From: Candidatus Gastranaerophilales bacterium
Lineage (GTDB): Bacteria; Cyanobacteriota; Vampirovibrionia; Gastranaerophilales; Gastranaerophilaceae
NCBI GenBank assembly: GCA_944324165.1
Contig: CALUVG010000006.1
Span: 1 to 64,000, forward strand
DNA: 64,000 nucleotides
Direction of reading: 5' to 3'
The notes beneath the pieces were generated by a model. It saw nothing but the letters and a program-made list of their open reading frames with translations. It ran no database searches and was not told the DNA's origin. Numbering within the stretch: the first letter of the stretch is position 1; the number at the start of each line of letters is the position of its first letter. This document shows positions 41,547 through 51,361 of the stretch, in pieces. Both the position numbers and the translations under genes were made by a program.

Positions 41547-42848
41547 ATGGGAAAAATTACGGAAATAATTGAACTTTTTCTAAAAACTCGCAATTTATTT
41601 GATAAAAATATTATTGTAGCATTTTCCGGCGGATATGATTCAATGTGTCTTCTGGATATTGTGAAAAAGCTTGGCTGTAATGTTATTGCAGCCCATCTCA
41701 ACCATAACTGGCGTGGAGTGGAAAGTCTTAACGACGAAAATTTGTGCCGGCAATTCTGTGAAAAAAATGATATAGAATTTTATACAGAAATACTCGGGGA
41801 TGAAATAGCAAAAACTGAAACTGCCGCAAGAGAGGCGCGATATGAATTTTTAAAAAGGGCAGCTATCAAATATAACAGTAACTGTGTCCTTACGGCTCAC
41901 AATGCGGATGATAACGCCGAAACTGTATTATACAGGATTATTAAAGGTACAGGAACATTCGGACTGTCCGGAATTCAAAAACAGCGTGATATTTTTTATC
42001 GTCCTATGCTGGGAATATATAGAAAAGATATTGAGCAATACTGTAATGAAAACAATCTTTCACCTTGTTATGATAGTTCAAACGACAACGAAAAATATAA
42101 GCGCAATTTAATCCGTCATAAAATTCTTCCCCTGCTGGAAACTATTAATAAAGATGTTAAATCAGCAATTAACTCGCTTTCGCAAATAGCTACAGAAGAC
42201 AATCAAATTATAGAGGAAATGCTCCCGCAAATAAAAGGGGCAAACCCGCGTCTATTACTATTTATGCATTCCGAAGGTGTAATAAAAAGAGCAATTCATA
42301 AATTTCTTAAAAAACTTGATATTGAATATGACAGGGAAAAAATCGAAAACATTCTTGAATTTATTAAGCAGAATGCGGAATCAAAATCAGGAAAAACACT
42401 ATCTCTGACAACGGATTTATGGCTGTATGTTAACTCCCAAATGATGTGTACAATTCGCAGTCAAAGAAATCCGATCATAGAAATTTGTATTCCGGAATGC
42501 GGCGAATATAAAATTGATGACCGTACTTTCATCATTGAAAAATGTACTGAGATACCGGAAAAATTTCCAGATGATTCTGAATATACCGCATATGTAAATT
42601 TAGATAAATTCAAATTTCCACTTGTGTTCAGAAGCAGATGTGACGGAGATATCATCCGCCCGCTGGGATCCGGTACACAAAAACTAAAAAAATATTTAAA
42701 CAGCAAAAAAGTTCCTAAGCACGAAAAATCCGAGCTGCTTTTTCTTTGCAATGAAAATGAAGTTATCTGGGCAGCCGGACTAGGTATAAGTGAAAGAGCT
42801 AAGGTTAAAATACGTCCGACTCATAAGTTAAAATTAATAAAAAAATAA
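41547..42848 (+). CDS. tilS: tRNA(Ile)-lysidine synthetase
   Basis: This is a 433-residue PP-loop ATPase that converts C34 of the AUA-reading tRNA-Ile to lysidine. The PP-loop is SGGYDS at about 28-33, followed by IAAHLNHNWRG and the TAHNADDNAETVL block. A TilS C-terminal domain is present (FRSRCDGDIIRPLGSGTQKLKKYL). It sits 5 bases after the Clp_N gene and is followed by hpt, the tilS-hpt order common in bacteria. Confidence 0.96.
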   Translation: MGKITEIIELFLKTRNLFDKNIIVAFSGGYDSMCLLDIVKKLGCNVIAAHLNHNWRGVESLNDENLCRQFCEKNDIEFYTEILGDEIAKTETAAREARYEFLKRAAIKYNSNCVLTAHNADDNAETVLYRIIKGTGTFGLSGIQKQRDIFYRPMLGIYRKDIEQYCNENNLSPCYDSSNDNEKYKRNLIRHKILPLLETINKDVKSAINSLSQIATEDNQIIEEMLPQIKGANPRLLLFMHSEGVIKRAIHKFLKKLDIEYDREKIENILEFIKQNAESKSGKTLSLTTDLWLYVNSQMMCTIRSQRNPIIEICIPECGEYKIDDRTFIIEKCTEIPEKFPDDSEYTAYVNLDKFKFPLVFRSRCDGDIIRPLGSGTQKLKKYLNSKKVPKHEKSELLFLCNENEVIWAAGLGISERAKVKIRPTHKLKLIKK

Positions 42849-42860
42849 AGGCAGGTTACT

Positions 42861-43397
42861 ATGGATATTAAAGCAGAAGATTTAAAAATTTTATTCAGTG
42901 AAGATCAAATACAAACAAAAATAAAAGAAATTGCTGCCGAACTTAATACTCTATATGGCAGTGAAGAAGTATATGCAATTTGTGTTTTAAAGGGGGCTGT
43001 GTTTTTTGCAATAGATCTGGTTAAACATTTAAATATGCCTTTAAAAATGGAATTTATAAGACTATCAAGTTACGGAAGCGGATTTGCATCATCAGGAAAA
43101 GTAAATGCCGTTGATATATCATTGCCGGACTTAAACGGAAAAAATGTATTGATTATAGAAGATATTATAGATACAGGATTAACTGCAAAATTTCTTATGG
43201 ATTTTATGCACTGCAACTTTAAGACAAAATCAACAAAATTCTGTTCCCTTCTTGATAAAAAAATAACAAGAAAAACTGATATTGAACCTGATTATTACGG
43301 GTTTGAAATTGATAATAAATTTGTAGTAGGCTACGGACTTGATTATGAAGGGTATTACAGAAATCTTAAATACATAGGCTATGTTGAGGAAAAATAA
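42861..43397 (+). CDS. hpt: Hypoxanthine phosphoribosyltransferase
   Basis: This is a 178-residue type I phosphoribosyltransferase salvaging hypoxanthine and guanine. The PRPP loop is VLIIEDIIDTGLTAKFL. VLKGAVFFAIDL, EFIRLSSYGSG and FVVGYGLDYEGYYRNL are HPRT blocks. It lies 12 bases after tilS and its stop directly abuts the TTG start of the kinase gene. Confidence 0.95.
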   Translation: MDIKAEDLKILFSEDQIQTKIKEIAAELNTLYGSEEVYAICVLKGAVFFAIDLVKHLNMPLKMEFIRLSSYGSGFASSGKVNAVDISLPDLNGKNVLIIEDIIDTGLTAKFLMDFMHCNFKTKSTKFCSLLDKKITRKTDIEPDYYGFEIDNKFVVGYGLDYEGYYRNLKYIGYVEEK

Positions 43398-44567
43398 TTG
43401 TTTAGGAATGCAATAGCACACATTTCAGATTTTTATAATTTAAATAAACACGAAGAATTGTTTAATGTTTTGCAGAAAATAATTCCTTTTAAATCGGGTT
43501 ATATTTTCTTTATTAACCCTGATGAAATTCGTATTGACTGTTCATATAACTCAAAAATAAAGGAAAAAGAATTTTCTATAGACAAAACTCTGGGAGAAGA
43601 ATTATTTCAGGGAATTTTTAGCAGCAAGTTTAAGGACTTTGTAAAAAAGCTGAATATAACGCACGAATACATTGCGGAACCTCTGAAAATTAAAAATACT
43701 ATTTTCGGAATACTTTTGATAGAAGGCGAAAATTTTTCAGAAAATGATAAACTTGTATTTAAATCATGCGCCGCAACAATCGCAAATATTACCAAGGACA
43801 AGGAAATTAATAAAATTATTGCAATGCAAATAAAAGCTCTGCAAGAAAATATTCAGGAAATAAATTCCGAAAATAAAAAAATTAAACAAACTGACGAAAT
43901 TCGAAACAATTTTTTAACGCACGTAAGCCACGAAATCAGAACTCCACTAACATCTATACTGGGTTATTCTGAAATGCTAATAAAAGAACTTGCGGGAAAA
44001 CTCAATGAAAAACAAAAAGAATTCATAAGCGATATACAAATTTCAGGTGTGTACCTTCTTGGAATAATAAACGAAATTCTTGACCTGTCGAAAATAGAGG
44101 CACATTCAATGAAATTACACAGAACTGAATTTGACCTAACAATTGCTATAAATGAGGCTTGTAATATAGTATCTCCGCTTGCAGCCCAAAAAGAAATAGA
44201 TATTGAAACGGAACTTGAGCCTGTTATCATAAATGCAGACTTTCAAAAAATACAGCAAATTATTTTTAATCTTTTAAGCAATGCAATAAAATATACTCCG
44301 ACGGGCGGCAATATTTTTATTAAGGTTGCTAAACAGGATAACTCAGTTGTTATATCTGTAAAAGATAATGGCATAGGAATTTCAAAAGAAAATCACAGCA
44401 AAATATTTGAAAAATTTGAGCAGGCTGCAGTAATAAATAAAGAAATGTCGACAGGTCTGGGATTAGCAATAACAAAAGAATTTGTAAAATTACACAAAGG
44501 AAAAATTAAACTCATCAGTGAACCGAATAAGGGGGCAGAATTCATTATAATTATACCTGTCAAATAG
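43398..44567 (+). CDS. Soluble sensor histidine kinase with GAF-like input
   Basis: This is a 389-residue kinase without membrane helices. About 150 N-terminal residues look like a GAF/PAS-type sensor, then a short coiled coil, the H-box HVSHEIRTPLTSILGYSEML and a HATPase_c domain. The latter has N-box NLLSNAIKYTPTGG, G1 DNGIGI, and TGLGLAI. It has no response regulator next to it, so it is an orphan. It starts with TTG immediately after the hpt stop, which suggests translational coupling at the end of the operon. Confidence 0.92.
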   Translation: MFRNAIAHISDFYNLNKHEELFNVLQKIIPFKSGYIFFINPDEIRIDCSYNSKIKEKEFSIDKTLGEELFQGIFSSKFKDFVKKLNITHEYIAEPLKIKNTIFGILLIEGENFSENDKLVFKSCAATIANITKDKEINKIIAMQIKALQENIQEINSENKKIKQTDEIRNNFLTHVSHEIRTPLTSILGYSEMLIKELAGKLNEKQKEFISDIQISGVYLLGIINEILDLSKIEAHSMKLHRTEFDLTIAINEACNIVSPLAAQKEIDIETELEPVIINADFQKIQQIIFNLLSNAIKYTPTGGNIFIKVAKQDNSVVISVKDNGIGISKENHSKIFEKFEQAAVINKEMSTGLGLAITKEFVKLHKGKIKLISEPNKGAEFIIIIPVK

Positions 44568-44575
44568 ATAAGGGG

Positions 44576-44604
44576 TTGATTTTTTTTAAAAAATATGTTA
44601 TTAT
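44576..44604 (+). promoter_or_regulatory. Promoter TTGATT-17-TATTAT
   Basis: TTGATT and TATTAT are separated by 17 bases, 32 bases before the 44637 gene, and match the promoter at 33610. TATAAT overlaps 3 bases downstream as an alternative -10. Confidence 0.6.
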
Positions 44605-44636
44605 AATAATGTATATATTTTCAGAGGAGTTATGTT

Positions 44637-45368
44637 ATGGCATCCATAAAAGACGCAGTGGAAGAATCTTTTAGTGATAATCACGCGATTATCAAATATT
44701 TTTTATTTGCAATACCGCTATATATCACCTATTATTTGTATGAAAAAGGCTATACAGGATTCTTTTTCTGGATAATGGCAATATTTACATTCCTCATGAT
44801 GCTTGGAATTCTGGTTGTTTGCACTACAAATGTACGAAATAATAAAAATCAGATTCTGCCCGGTCTAAATATTTTTCATATAATAAAAGAAGCACTGCAC
44901 TCTCTTATGGCAATAGGACCTGCAATAGTTATTAATACAGGTGTTGCGGCTTTTATAACTTCAAAATTTACACTTCCTTCACCCGGGGTTGATTTAACTC
45001 TAAAAATTTTAATATGGTGTGTATTTATGTCAGTTGTCTTTACTGCATATTTACTGTTTGTAAAGGATAAAAAGATTAAGGATGCATATAATTTAAAGGC
45101 AATATCAGACTTTGGCGCAGATATAATGGTTGCTGTAATATTCATGATACCGCTTGTTGCAATTGCAGATGCTATATTTGTAGGCTCAATAACTTATGTT
45201 TTCTGGTTATTTTTCGGAGTACCTAATCCTGTACTTACATTTATATGGGCAATGTTTGTTATTCAAAATCTTTCGGTAATCGGGAATTACATGGCTCAAA
45301 TTGCAATGGAAAACATTGAAATACGTGTAGAAATGGAAAAATATGACCGCGGTGATATTACTACTTAA
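44637..45368 (+). CDS. Six-helix membrane protein of unknown function
   Basis: This is a 243-residue integral membrane protein with about six hydrophobic helices, starting at [17 protein letters not shown] and ending with a short charged cytoplasmic tail. It resembles DUF4013-type proteins only in layout. GAGGAG precedes the ATG. The 3' end overlaps the convergent uvrB gene by 8 bases. Nothing in the context points to a role. Confidence 0.8.
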   Translation: MASIKDAVEESFSDNHAIIKYFLFAIPLYITYYLYEKGYTGFFFWIMAIFTFLMMLGILVVCTTNVRNNKNQILPGLNIFHIIKEALHSLMAIGPAIVINTGVAAFITSKFTLPSPGVDLTLKILIWCVFMSVVFTAYLLFVKDKKIKDAYNLKAISDFGADIMVAVIFMIPLVAIADAIFVGSITYVFWLFFGVPNPVLTFIWAMFVIQNLSVIGNYMAQIAMENIEIRVEMEKYDRGDITT

Positions 45369-47346
45369 CCATTTCACGTAATTTTTTAAGTTTGTCACGA
45401 ATTTCTGCTGCACGCTCAAAATCGAGAATTTTTGCAGCTTTATGCATATCTTTTTCCAATTTATCAATAAGTTTAGGCAAGTCTTTTTTCTCAACCCCTA
45501 AATCAACCATTTCTTCTGCTACAATGTCTTCTAAATCACGGTAACTTGCAACAAGAGATAGCAGATTATTTTCAATTGGTTTCTTAATTGTTTGAGGAAC
45601 TATGCCGTACTTTTTATTGTGTGCAAGCTGAATTTCTCGGCGTCTTTCAGTTTCACTTATGGCTTTTTCCATAGATTCGGTAATTCTATCGGCATACATT
45701 ATAACTTCGCCGCAAGCGTTACGTGCAGCACGTCCAATTGTTTGAATTAAACTTGTTTCAGAACGCAAAAATCCTTCTTTATCTGCATCCATAATTGCAA
45801 CAAGAGAGACTTCTGGTATATCAAGCCCTTCACGTAAAAGATTAACCCCGATAAGTACGTCGAATTCTCCGAGACGCAAATCTCTAAGTATTTCAACGCG
45901 TTCAATTGACTGAATTTCACTATGCAAATATCTCACGCGAATACCTTCCTGAATAAAGAAATCGGTCAAATCTTCAGCCATCTTTTTAGTCAATGTAGTA
46001 ATCAATACACGTTCGTTCTTCTCTGCACGTTTTTTAATTTCGTTTTTCAGATCATTAATCTGAGTATCAATAGGACGTATAGAGATTTTCGGATCAACAA
46101 GCCCTGTTGGTCTGATAATCTGTTCTACAAGCTGTGTTGAGGTCTTGCGCTCAAATTCAGCCGGCGTTGCAGATATATAAATTTTTTGTCCTACGCGCTG
46201 GAAAAACTCTTCACTTGTTAGAGGGCGATTATCTTTTGCACAAGGCAGTCTAAAACCATATTCAATTAACGTATCTTTGCGCGCAGCATCACCTCTGTAC
46301 ATTCCTTTTAACTGAGGCAGTGTAACATGTGATTCGTCGATTACGGTTAAAAAATCACCTCTAAAATAATCCAGCAATGTCGCCGGCGGCGTGCCTGGAG
46401 CACGACGTTCAATAATTCTTGAATAATTCTCAATTCCTGAGCAATACCCCATTTCCTTAATCATTTCAATGTCATATTTGACACGTTGTTCAAGTCTCTG
46501 TGCCTCTACAAGTTTGTTTTCACTATTTAATACAGCAAGTCTGTCCTGAAGCTCTTTTCTTATCATCGCAATTGTATCATCAACATTTTCATCATAAGAA
46601 AGGTAGTGAACTGCAGGATAAATTACTACACTTTCTGGCATCTCCAAAATTTCCCCGGAGACATTATCAATTCTAACAATTTTTTCTATCTCATCACCAA
46701 AGAAATATATTCGTGTAACAACCTTTTCATAAGCTGGCATGATTTCTACAATATCTCCGCGTGCTCTGAATGTTGAACGTTCCAAAACTAAATCATTTCT
46801 GGTATATTGAACACTCACCAGATGTTTTAATAAATCATCTCTATCAACTGCATCACCGACTTTTAACTCTACAGATCCTCTAAAATAGTTCTCCGGTAAC
46901 CCTAACCCGTATATGCAACTTACAGATGCAACAATAATTACATCATTGCGTTCATAAAGACTTCTCGTTGTATTATGTCTAAGTCTATCTATTTCATCAT
47001 TAATTGAGGCTGATTTTTCTATATAAGTATCAGTTCGGGGAATATACGCCTCAGGCTGATAATAATCATAATAACTAATAAAGTATTCGACAGCATTTTC
47101 AGGAAATAATTCTTTAAATTCGTTATACAATTGAGCAGCTAACGTTTTGTTATGAGCAATAATAAGTGTAGGCTTTTGTATACGCTCAATAACATTAGCT
47201 ATTGTAAAAGTTTTGCCGGAGCCTGTAATACCGAGTAAGGTTTGTGCATCATCACCGTTTTGCACTCCTTTAACCAGTTCTTCTATGGCTTTTGGCTGAT
47301 CTCCTGCAGGGGAATATTTCGAATGTATTTTAAACCGTCTTTCCAT
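45361..47346 (-). CDS. uvrB: Excinuclease ABC subunit B
   Basis: This is a 661-residue damage-verification helicase of nucleotide excision repair. Walker A GITGSGKT is at about 39-46 and the beta-hairpin region carries [12 protein letters not shown]. Other blocks are [28 protein letters not shown] and QTIGRAARN, with a C-terminal UVR helix pair ([15 protein letters not shown]) for UvrC or UvrA contact. Length is normal. It is monocistronic. Confidence 0.98.
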   Translation of the reverse strand: MERRFKIHSKYSPAGDQPKAIEELVKGVQNGDDAQTLLGITGSGKTFTIANVIERIQKPTLIIAHNKTLAAQLYNEFKELFPENAVEYFISYYDYYQPEAYIPRTDTYIEKSASINDEIDRLRHNTTRSLYERNDVIIVASVSCIYGLGLPENYFRGSVELKVGDAVDRDDLLKHLVSVQYTRNDLVLERSTFRARGDIVEIMPAYEKVVTRIYFFGDEIEKIVRIDNVSGEILEMPESVVIYPAVHYLSYDENVDDTIAMIRKELQDRLAVLNSENKLVEAQRLEQRVKYDIEMIKEMGYCSGIENYSRIIERRAPGTPPATLLDYFRGDFLTVIDESHVTLPQLKGMYRGDAARKDTLIEYGFRLPCAKDNRPLTSEEFFQRVGQKIYISATPAEFERKTSTQLVEQIIRPTGLVDPKISIRPIDTQINDLKNEIKKRAEKNERVLITTLTKKMAEDLTDFFIQEGIRVRYLHSEIQSIERVEILRDLRLGEFDVLIGVNLLREGLDIPEVSLVAIMDADKEGFLRSETSLIQTIGRAARNACGEVIMYADRITESMEKAISETERRREIQLAHNKKYGIVPQTIKKPIENNLLSLVASYRDLEDIVAEEMVDLGVEKKDLPKLIDKLEKDMHKAAKILDFERAAEIRDKLKKLREMVK

Positions 47347-47440
47347 AGCTATATTTTATATCAATATACAAAATTTTACAAAACAAATAGCAACTTTTAT
47401 ATTTTTGAACGTTATAATAATACTACATGTAGAGGTATTC

Positions 47441-48490
47441 ATGCAAATAAATACACCAATAACTTTTTGTTCTAACCACGACACTAAAGTTAAAAAACAA
47501 GCAGCAAAACAATATAAAGATCCCCTAAATAGTCCGCTAATTACTGCTGCCTCATATTCAAACGAGGTAGGAGCAGCAATAAGTGAGGTTGCTCCGCGTC
47601 TTGGTACTGCGCTATGGATACCTGCGTTAATGTATTTAGGGGCTGATATATATGACAAATACAAAAATGATGTGACAGAATTTAATCCAAGTGCACGACG
47701 TGCATTCGAAAGGACTTTATATCAGGGAATTTTTGGTTTTGTATGCATGCCATTGCTAATCTTTATGGCTCAAAATGCCGTATCGCCACTGGGAAAATTA
47801 ACAAAGGACGGCATTTCTACAAATGCTAAAGACGCAGTTTTTAAACATACAAAAGAACTGATAACACAATGTGAGGGCGATAAATTTAATGATAAAGACA
47901 AATTCAAACAGGCTCTTGAACTCTCCTTAAAAAATAAAATTCAGGTACATAAACAAGAAAAAGCTTCTCTAAACATATTCAAAAGAATTTATCACTATAG
48001 TACTCCAAAAGCAGCACTTACAAACTCCAATCAGGATAAAATTCTGTCATTTGCTGCAAAAAATGCCGATAAAATGTATGAAATTAAGGAGGCTTTGCTC
48101 TCTAACGATAATAGTAAAGTGCCTCCAATTGTAAGAAAAACATATGAAAAATCAGGAAACCACATGAGTGAAATTTTTGGCAATAATAATTATGCACTGA
48201 AAAAAGCTCTTAAAGAGTACCAGAACATGAATATATTCCAGAATAAAATTCTAAAAACTATCGGCGGCTTTATGCCAATAATTTTTTTAGGCAAGCCGTT
48301 AGGAAAATTCATAGAAAAAATAGTTGTAGATAAATATATTGATTTGGGATTAGACGAAATTAGCAAGGGCTTTGTTCAAAACACAAGATTAAAACATTTA
48401 TTCAACGAAATGGATAAAGAAAATACTGAGCATGCAAAAGCGAAAACACAGGAGATAGCAGAAGTTAAACAGGAACCTCTTTCAGAGTGA
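47441..48490 (+). CDS. Orphan membrane-associated protein with N-terminal ITFCSN tail
   Basis: This 349-residue protein begins MQINTPITFCSNHDTKVKK. Two hydrophobic segments lie early (LGTALWIPALMYLGADI, GIFGFVCMPLLIFMAQ), followed by a long helical region and a possible third hydrophobic stretch (IGGFMPIIFLGKPLG). The ATG at 47441 has GAGG upstream; the frame extends back to 47405. Function is unknown. The N-terminal tail resembles those at 18258 and 22238. Its 3' end overlaps the convergent CpaF-like gene. Confidence 0.75.
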   Translation: MQINTPITFCSNHDTKVKKQAAKQYKDPLNSPLITAASYSNEVGAAISEVAPRLGTALWIPALMYLGADIYDKYKNDVTEFNPSARRAFERTLYQGIFGFVCMPLLIFMAQNAVSPLGKLTKDGISTNAKDAVFKHTKELITQCEGDKFNDKDKFKQALELSLKNKIQVHKQEKASLNIFKRIYHYSTPKAALTNSNQDKILSFAAKNADKMYEIKEALLSNDNSKVPPIVRKTYEKSGNHMSEIFGNNNYALKKALKEYQNMNIFQNKILKTIGGFMPIIFLGKPLGKFIEKIVVDKYIDLGLDEISKGFVQNTRLKHLFNEMDKENTEHAKAKTQEIAEVKQEPLSE

Positions 48491-49439
48491 TTATTGCAGT
48501 TTTTGCAGGAGCTATCAAATATATAGAATTTTTATCCAGAATATAATTAAAACTATGTAAAATGCGTGATTTTGCTATTTTTTCATTACAATGTCCATAT
48601 GTCATTATCATATTAAGGACATTATATAAGGCATTACTGGCATTTGCAGCAGGCAAGGTATAAATTTTCGCATTTAATTCCTCTGTCAACGCGAGAAGTA
48701 CAGACATTTGTTTTTTGTCAAATAAATCAGCAGCTATGTATTCCGGCTCCATAGCTAAGCCCGTTTGAAACACACTATTTAAGTCACTATCAGATATCCC
48801 GGGAGTATTAAATGTTATCACATTTTCTGAACTTTTAATTTTGTCTTCATTTTGAAATAAAACACATCTCTGTTCTTTAAGTATAAAACTTGTAATCGTA
48901 TTTAGTATATCAAAACTGTTGTTACCTGTTATTAATATATTCTTGCGTGCGGATATAATTTTTTTCAAAAATTCTAAATTTTTTTGAGAAATAATTTTTT
49001 GTGATACAAGTTCATCAGGAGTATAGCCCTTTATTTTTTCTATAGTAAGGCACGGAATTGCAGAAACTGGCGGCAAGACTCCTGAGATTATCAGATTATT
49101 TTCAATATACTTAAAAACTGACGACTTTGCTTTTATATAATCCTTTGGGAACTCAGGTAAAGATAGCTGTTCAGACAACATATTATCTCTGTAAATTTTA
49201 ACTGCATTTCCTGTGACTGTGAGTTTAGAAACCGATGCATCCGAAAAATAAATTAATAATGAAGAGTTTTCTGCGCGGCTTTCTACCTGCGATGAATACA
49301 CAGTCTCAGACGAAATATCAACTGAATTATCGACAAAATCAGATTCAACATCTTTTGTTAAATCCTTATTTGTTTCCGGCAGTTCTTCTACAATATTTAA
49401 AATAGTCTTATCATTTTTAAATCTACTGCTGAATCCCAT
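48465..49439 (-). CDS. Degenerate CpaF/TadA-like secretion ATPase
   Basis: This is a protein of about 324 residues whose C-terminal two thirds resemble the CpaF/TadA ATPase fold: KNLEFLKKIISARKNILITGNNSFDILNTI, where family members have a G-x-x-x-x-GK[ST] loop. The Lys and Thr/Ser of Walker A are missing, so ATP hydrolysis is unlikely. The first 110 residues are low-complexity acidic. The ATG at 49439 has GAGG upstream, 13 bases after the CpaE-like gene. It may be a regulatory or structural remnant rather than a pilus motor. Confidence 0.65.
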   Translation of the reverse strand: MGFSSRFKNDKTILNIVEELPETNKDLTKDVESDFVDNSVDISSETVYSSQVESRAENSSLLIYFSDASVSKLTVTGNAVKIYRDNMLSEQLSLPEFPKDYIKAKSSVFKYIENNLIISGVLPPVSAIPCLTIEKIKGYTPDELVSQKIISQKNLEFLKKIISARKNILITGNNSFDILNTITSFILKEQRCVLFQNEDKIKSSENVITFNTPGISDSDLNSVFQTGLAMEPEYIAADLFDKKQMSVLLALTEELNAKIYTLPAANASNALYNVLNMIMTYGHCNEKIAKSRILHSFNYILDKNSIYLIAPAKTAIITLKEVPV

Positions 49440-49452
49440 TATTTCCTCACTT

Positions 49453-50583
49453 TTACTTCTTTCTGTATACAAAATCGGCAGTCTTCAATGCCAAACTGCG
49501 GTATGCTTTTGCGACATTTGACTCATTATTTATCTCAGAAACCGGTACGCCTTTATTGATTGCTGACATCATTGTAAAATAATTATTTGGTATCTTTTCA
49601 AAAACGCTCTGCGCAAGCAATTTTTCAATATCTTCAAGACCAATTTCATCGTTTTCCATATAACGGTTAACTACCACCTGAATTGCATCCCTATCGCTGA
49701 CTTCAGAATTAAAAAGCTCAATACAACGCTGTGTATTTCTGAGTGCAGGTAAATTAGCAACTGTAACAAGCAATATGATATCTGAATTTTTTATAGCGAC
49801 CATCGTTTTATTATCAAATCCTGCTGATGTATCAATTACAACGTATGAAAAAGCCCCTTTTAATGATGATATTAATGACTCGATCTGTTTTGAAGAAATA
49901 TTGTCAGCTCCTTTGAAAAAAGGCGGATCTGCAAGTATATGCAGACTTGTATTTTTATATTTTTCAAGAGTGTTTAGTAAAAATTCTTTATTAATTTTAT
50001 CAGGATTATTAACCATATAAGTCAAATCAAAAGATGGTTTCAAATCCCAAAAAGTTGTAACATCACCCAGTTGAAAGTTCAAATCAACAAGTGCAACATC
50101 TTCTTTGGATATCTTTGCCAGTTCAAGCGCAAGATTTGATGCTATAGAAGTCTTTCCTATGCCGCCTTTATTGGAAAATATTGTTATAATCCGGCATTTT
50201 GACTTTTCCTTATGATTATTCAGCAGATCATCACTGACCCTATCAAGTAAAGACATAACTTCATCTTTTATAAATGGAACAGACAAAAGTCCGGAAGCCC
50301 CTGCACGCATAGCCTTAATCATTTCTCCGGTAGATGGAGACTGAGTAAAAGCTATTATTCGTAAATCTTGATATTTGTTTCTTAAAAAAGAAATAAAGTG
50401 ATAATCCTGCTCCATATAATCCATATCTACAAACAGGAGAGCTTTGGATAACTCATTAACAGCATCATAAATTTTATCAGAATCAAAAGATTCAGCAAGG
50501 AGCCTGAACTCTTTATGTTCTTCCAGATACATCTTCAAAATACGCTGTTCTGAATTGGACAAAATTATTGTTGAAATCACCAT
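49453..50583 (-). CDS. CpaE-like receiver-MinD/ParA ATPase
   Basis: This is a 376-residue protein with an N-terminal response-regulator-like domain at about 1-118 (with LLFVDMDYMEQDYHFISFL and MRAGASGLLSVPF) and a C-terminal MinD/ParA-type ATPase. The deviant Walker A KGGIGKTS lies at about 136-144, followed by VALVDLNFQLGDVTTFW and VVIDTSAG. CpaE/TadZ proteins localise Tad pilus assembly at the pole. It lies immediately upstream of the degenerate CpaF-like gene. No other tad genes are in the window. Confidence 0.88.
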   Translation of the reverse strand: MVISTIILSNSEQRILKMYLEEHKEFRLLAESFDSDKIYDAVNELSKALLFVDMDYMEQDYHFISFLRNKYQDLRIIAFTQSPSTGEMIKAMRAGASGLLSVPFIKDEVMSLLDRVSDDLLNNHKEKSKCRIITIFSNKGGIGKTSIASNLALELAKISKEDVALVDLNFQLGDVTTFWDLKPSFDLTYMVNNPDKINKEFLLNTLEKYKNTSLHILADPPFFKGADNISSKQIESLISSLKGAFSYVVIDTSAGFDNKTMVAIKNSDIILLVTVANLPALRNTQRCIELFNSEVSDRDAIQVVVNRYMENDEIGLEDIEKLLAQSVFEKIPNNYFTMMSAINKGVPVSEINNESNVAKAYRSLALKTADFVYRKK

Positions 50584-50588
50584 ACCAC

Positions 50589-50777
50589 CTATAACATATT
50601 CTTTAAAAAGAAACTCTGTACAAATGCGATTTTGTTACCTGCTTGGTCTCGCAGGTGGGTGAACGCCTTGGAAAATCCGTTTCCCGCTGGCGATTTTTCA
50701 ATCGGCGGGTATACTTCAATACCGTAAGAGTCAATTCTCCCTTTTATAATAAATGTAGGAACAAAATTAACATCCAT
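50589..50777 (-). CDS. Doubtful 62-residue reading frame
   Basis: This open frame fills most of the 245-base gap upstream of the CpaE-like gene; it encodes MDVNFVPTFIIKGRIDSYG and ends QSFFLKNML, six bases before that gene. No Shine-Dalgarno is visible and no family is recognised. It is kept because it is on the operon strand and fits the gap; it may equally be non-coding. Confidence 0.3.
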   Translation of the reverse strand: MDVNFVPTFIIKGRIDSYGIEVYPPIEKSPAGNGFSKAFTHLRDQAGNKIAFVQSFFLKNML

Positions 50778-50828
50778 ACAGAGCACTAATATAATAACAT
50801 ATTTTCAGCGAAAAAACAAGTTAGCCGA

Positions 50829-51308
50829 CTATCTTAAATTGTTAATATTAGATTGTGCAAGAGCAGATTCACATGCCTGTTCTGATATTACACCGTTATG
50901 CACTAATCCTTCGCAGGCTCTATCAAATGCTTTATTGACATGATGTTCAACAAGGGAACATATATCTTCGTAAGGCAAGTGTTGCAACAATGCCTGCATT
51001 GCAATTTCATATATAGTAAATCCAACCTTTTGTAAAATACTTTCATGATAGCGAGCCGGAATATCAGAACGAAGTAAATCAATATATTTGTGGAAAGTCC
51101 ATTCTGAAAGTATTTGTGTCATTACCTGAGCATCAATAGGTGACTTAATATTTTTATCCTTTGAAAGTGCTTCACCGGTAATCAAAGTAAATTTGTAAAC
51201 CGTATCGAGAAAAATTGTCTTATGATTTTCTTCAATGTCTACCGGCAAATTTTTAGCTGCTTCATTTCTAAAATCAATTGCAAGTTTTTTGTAATCAAAT
51301 TTTTTCAT
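50829..51308 (-). CDS. Helical orphan protein
   Basis: This is a 159-residue soluble, all-helical protein with no recognised domain. It begins MKKFDYKKLAIDFRNEAAKN and contains YIDLLRSDIPARYHESILQKV and two Cys near the C-terminal third. AAAGGGG precedes the start. It lies between the large 708-residue orphan gene and the CpaE-like gene on the same strand and may be co-transcribed with the latter. Confidence 0.7.
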   Translation of the reverse strand: MKKFDYKKLAIDFRNEAAKNLPVDIEENHKTIFLDTVYKFTLITGEALSKDKNIKSPIDAQVMTQILSEWTFHKYIDLLRSDIPARYHESILQKVGFTIYEIAMQALLQHLPYEDICSLVEHHVNKAFDRACEGLVHNGVISEQACESALAQSNINNLR

Positions 51309-51361
51309 GCTTTACCCCTTTATGAGGTGATTATAGCATATTTATTTGAGCGGGGCAAGTA

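Noticed and set aside
45922-46140. Plus-strand open frame opposite uvrB
   Set aside because: It is a shadow of a conserved coding region and has no initiation signals.
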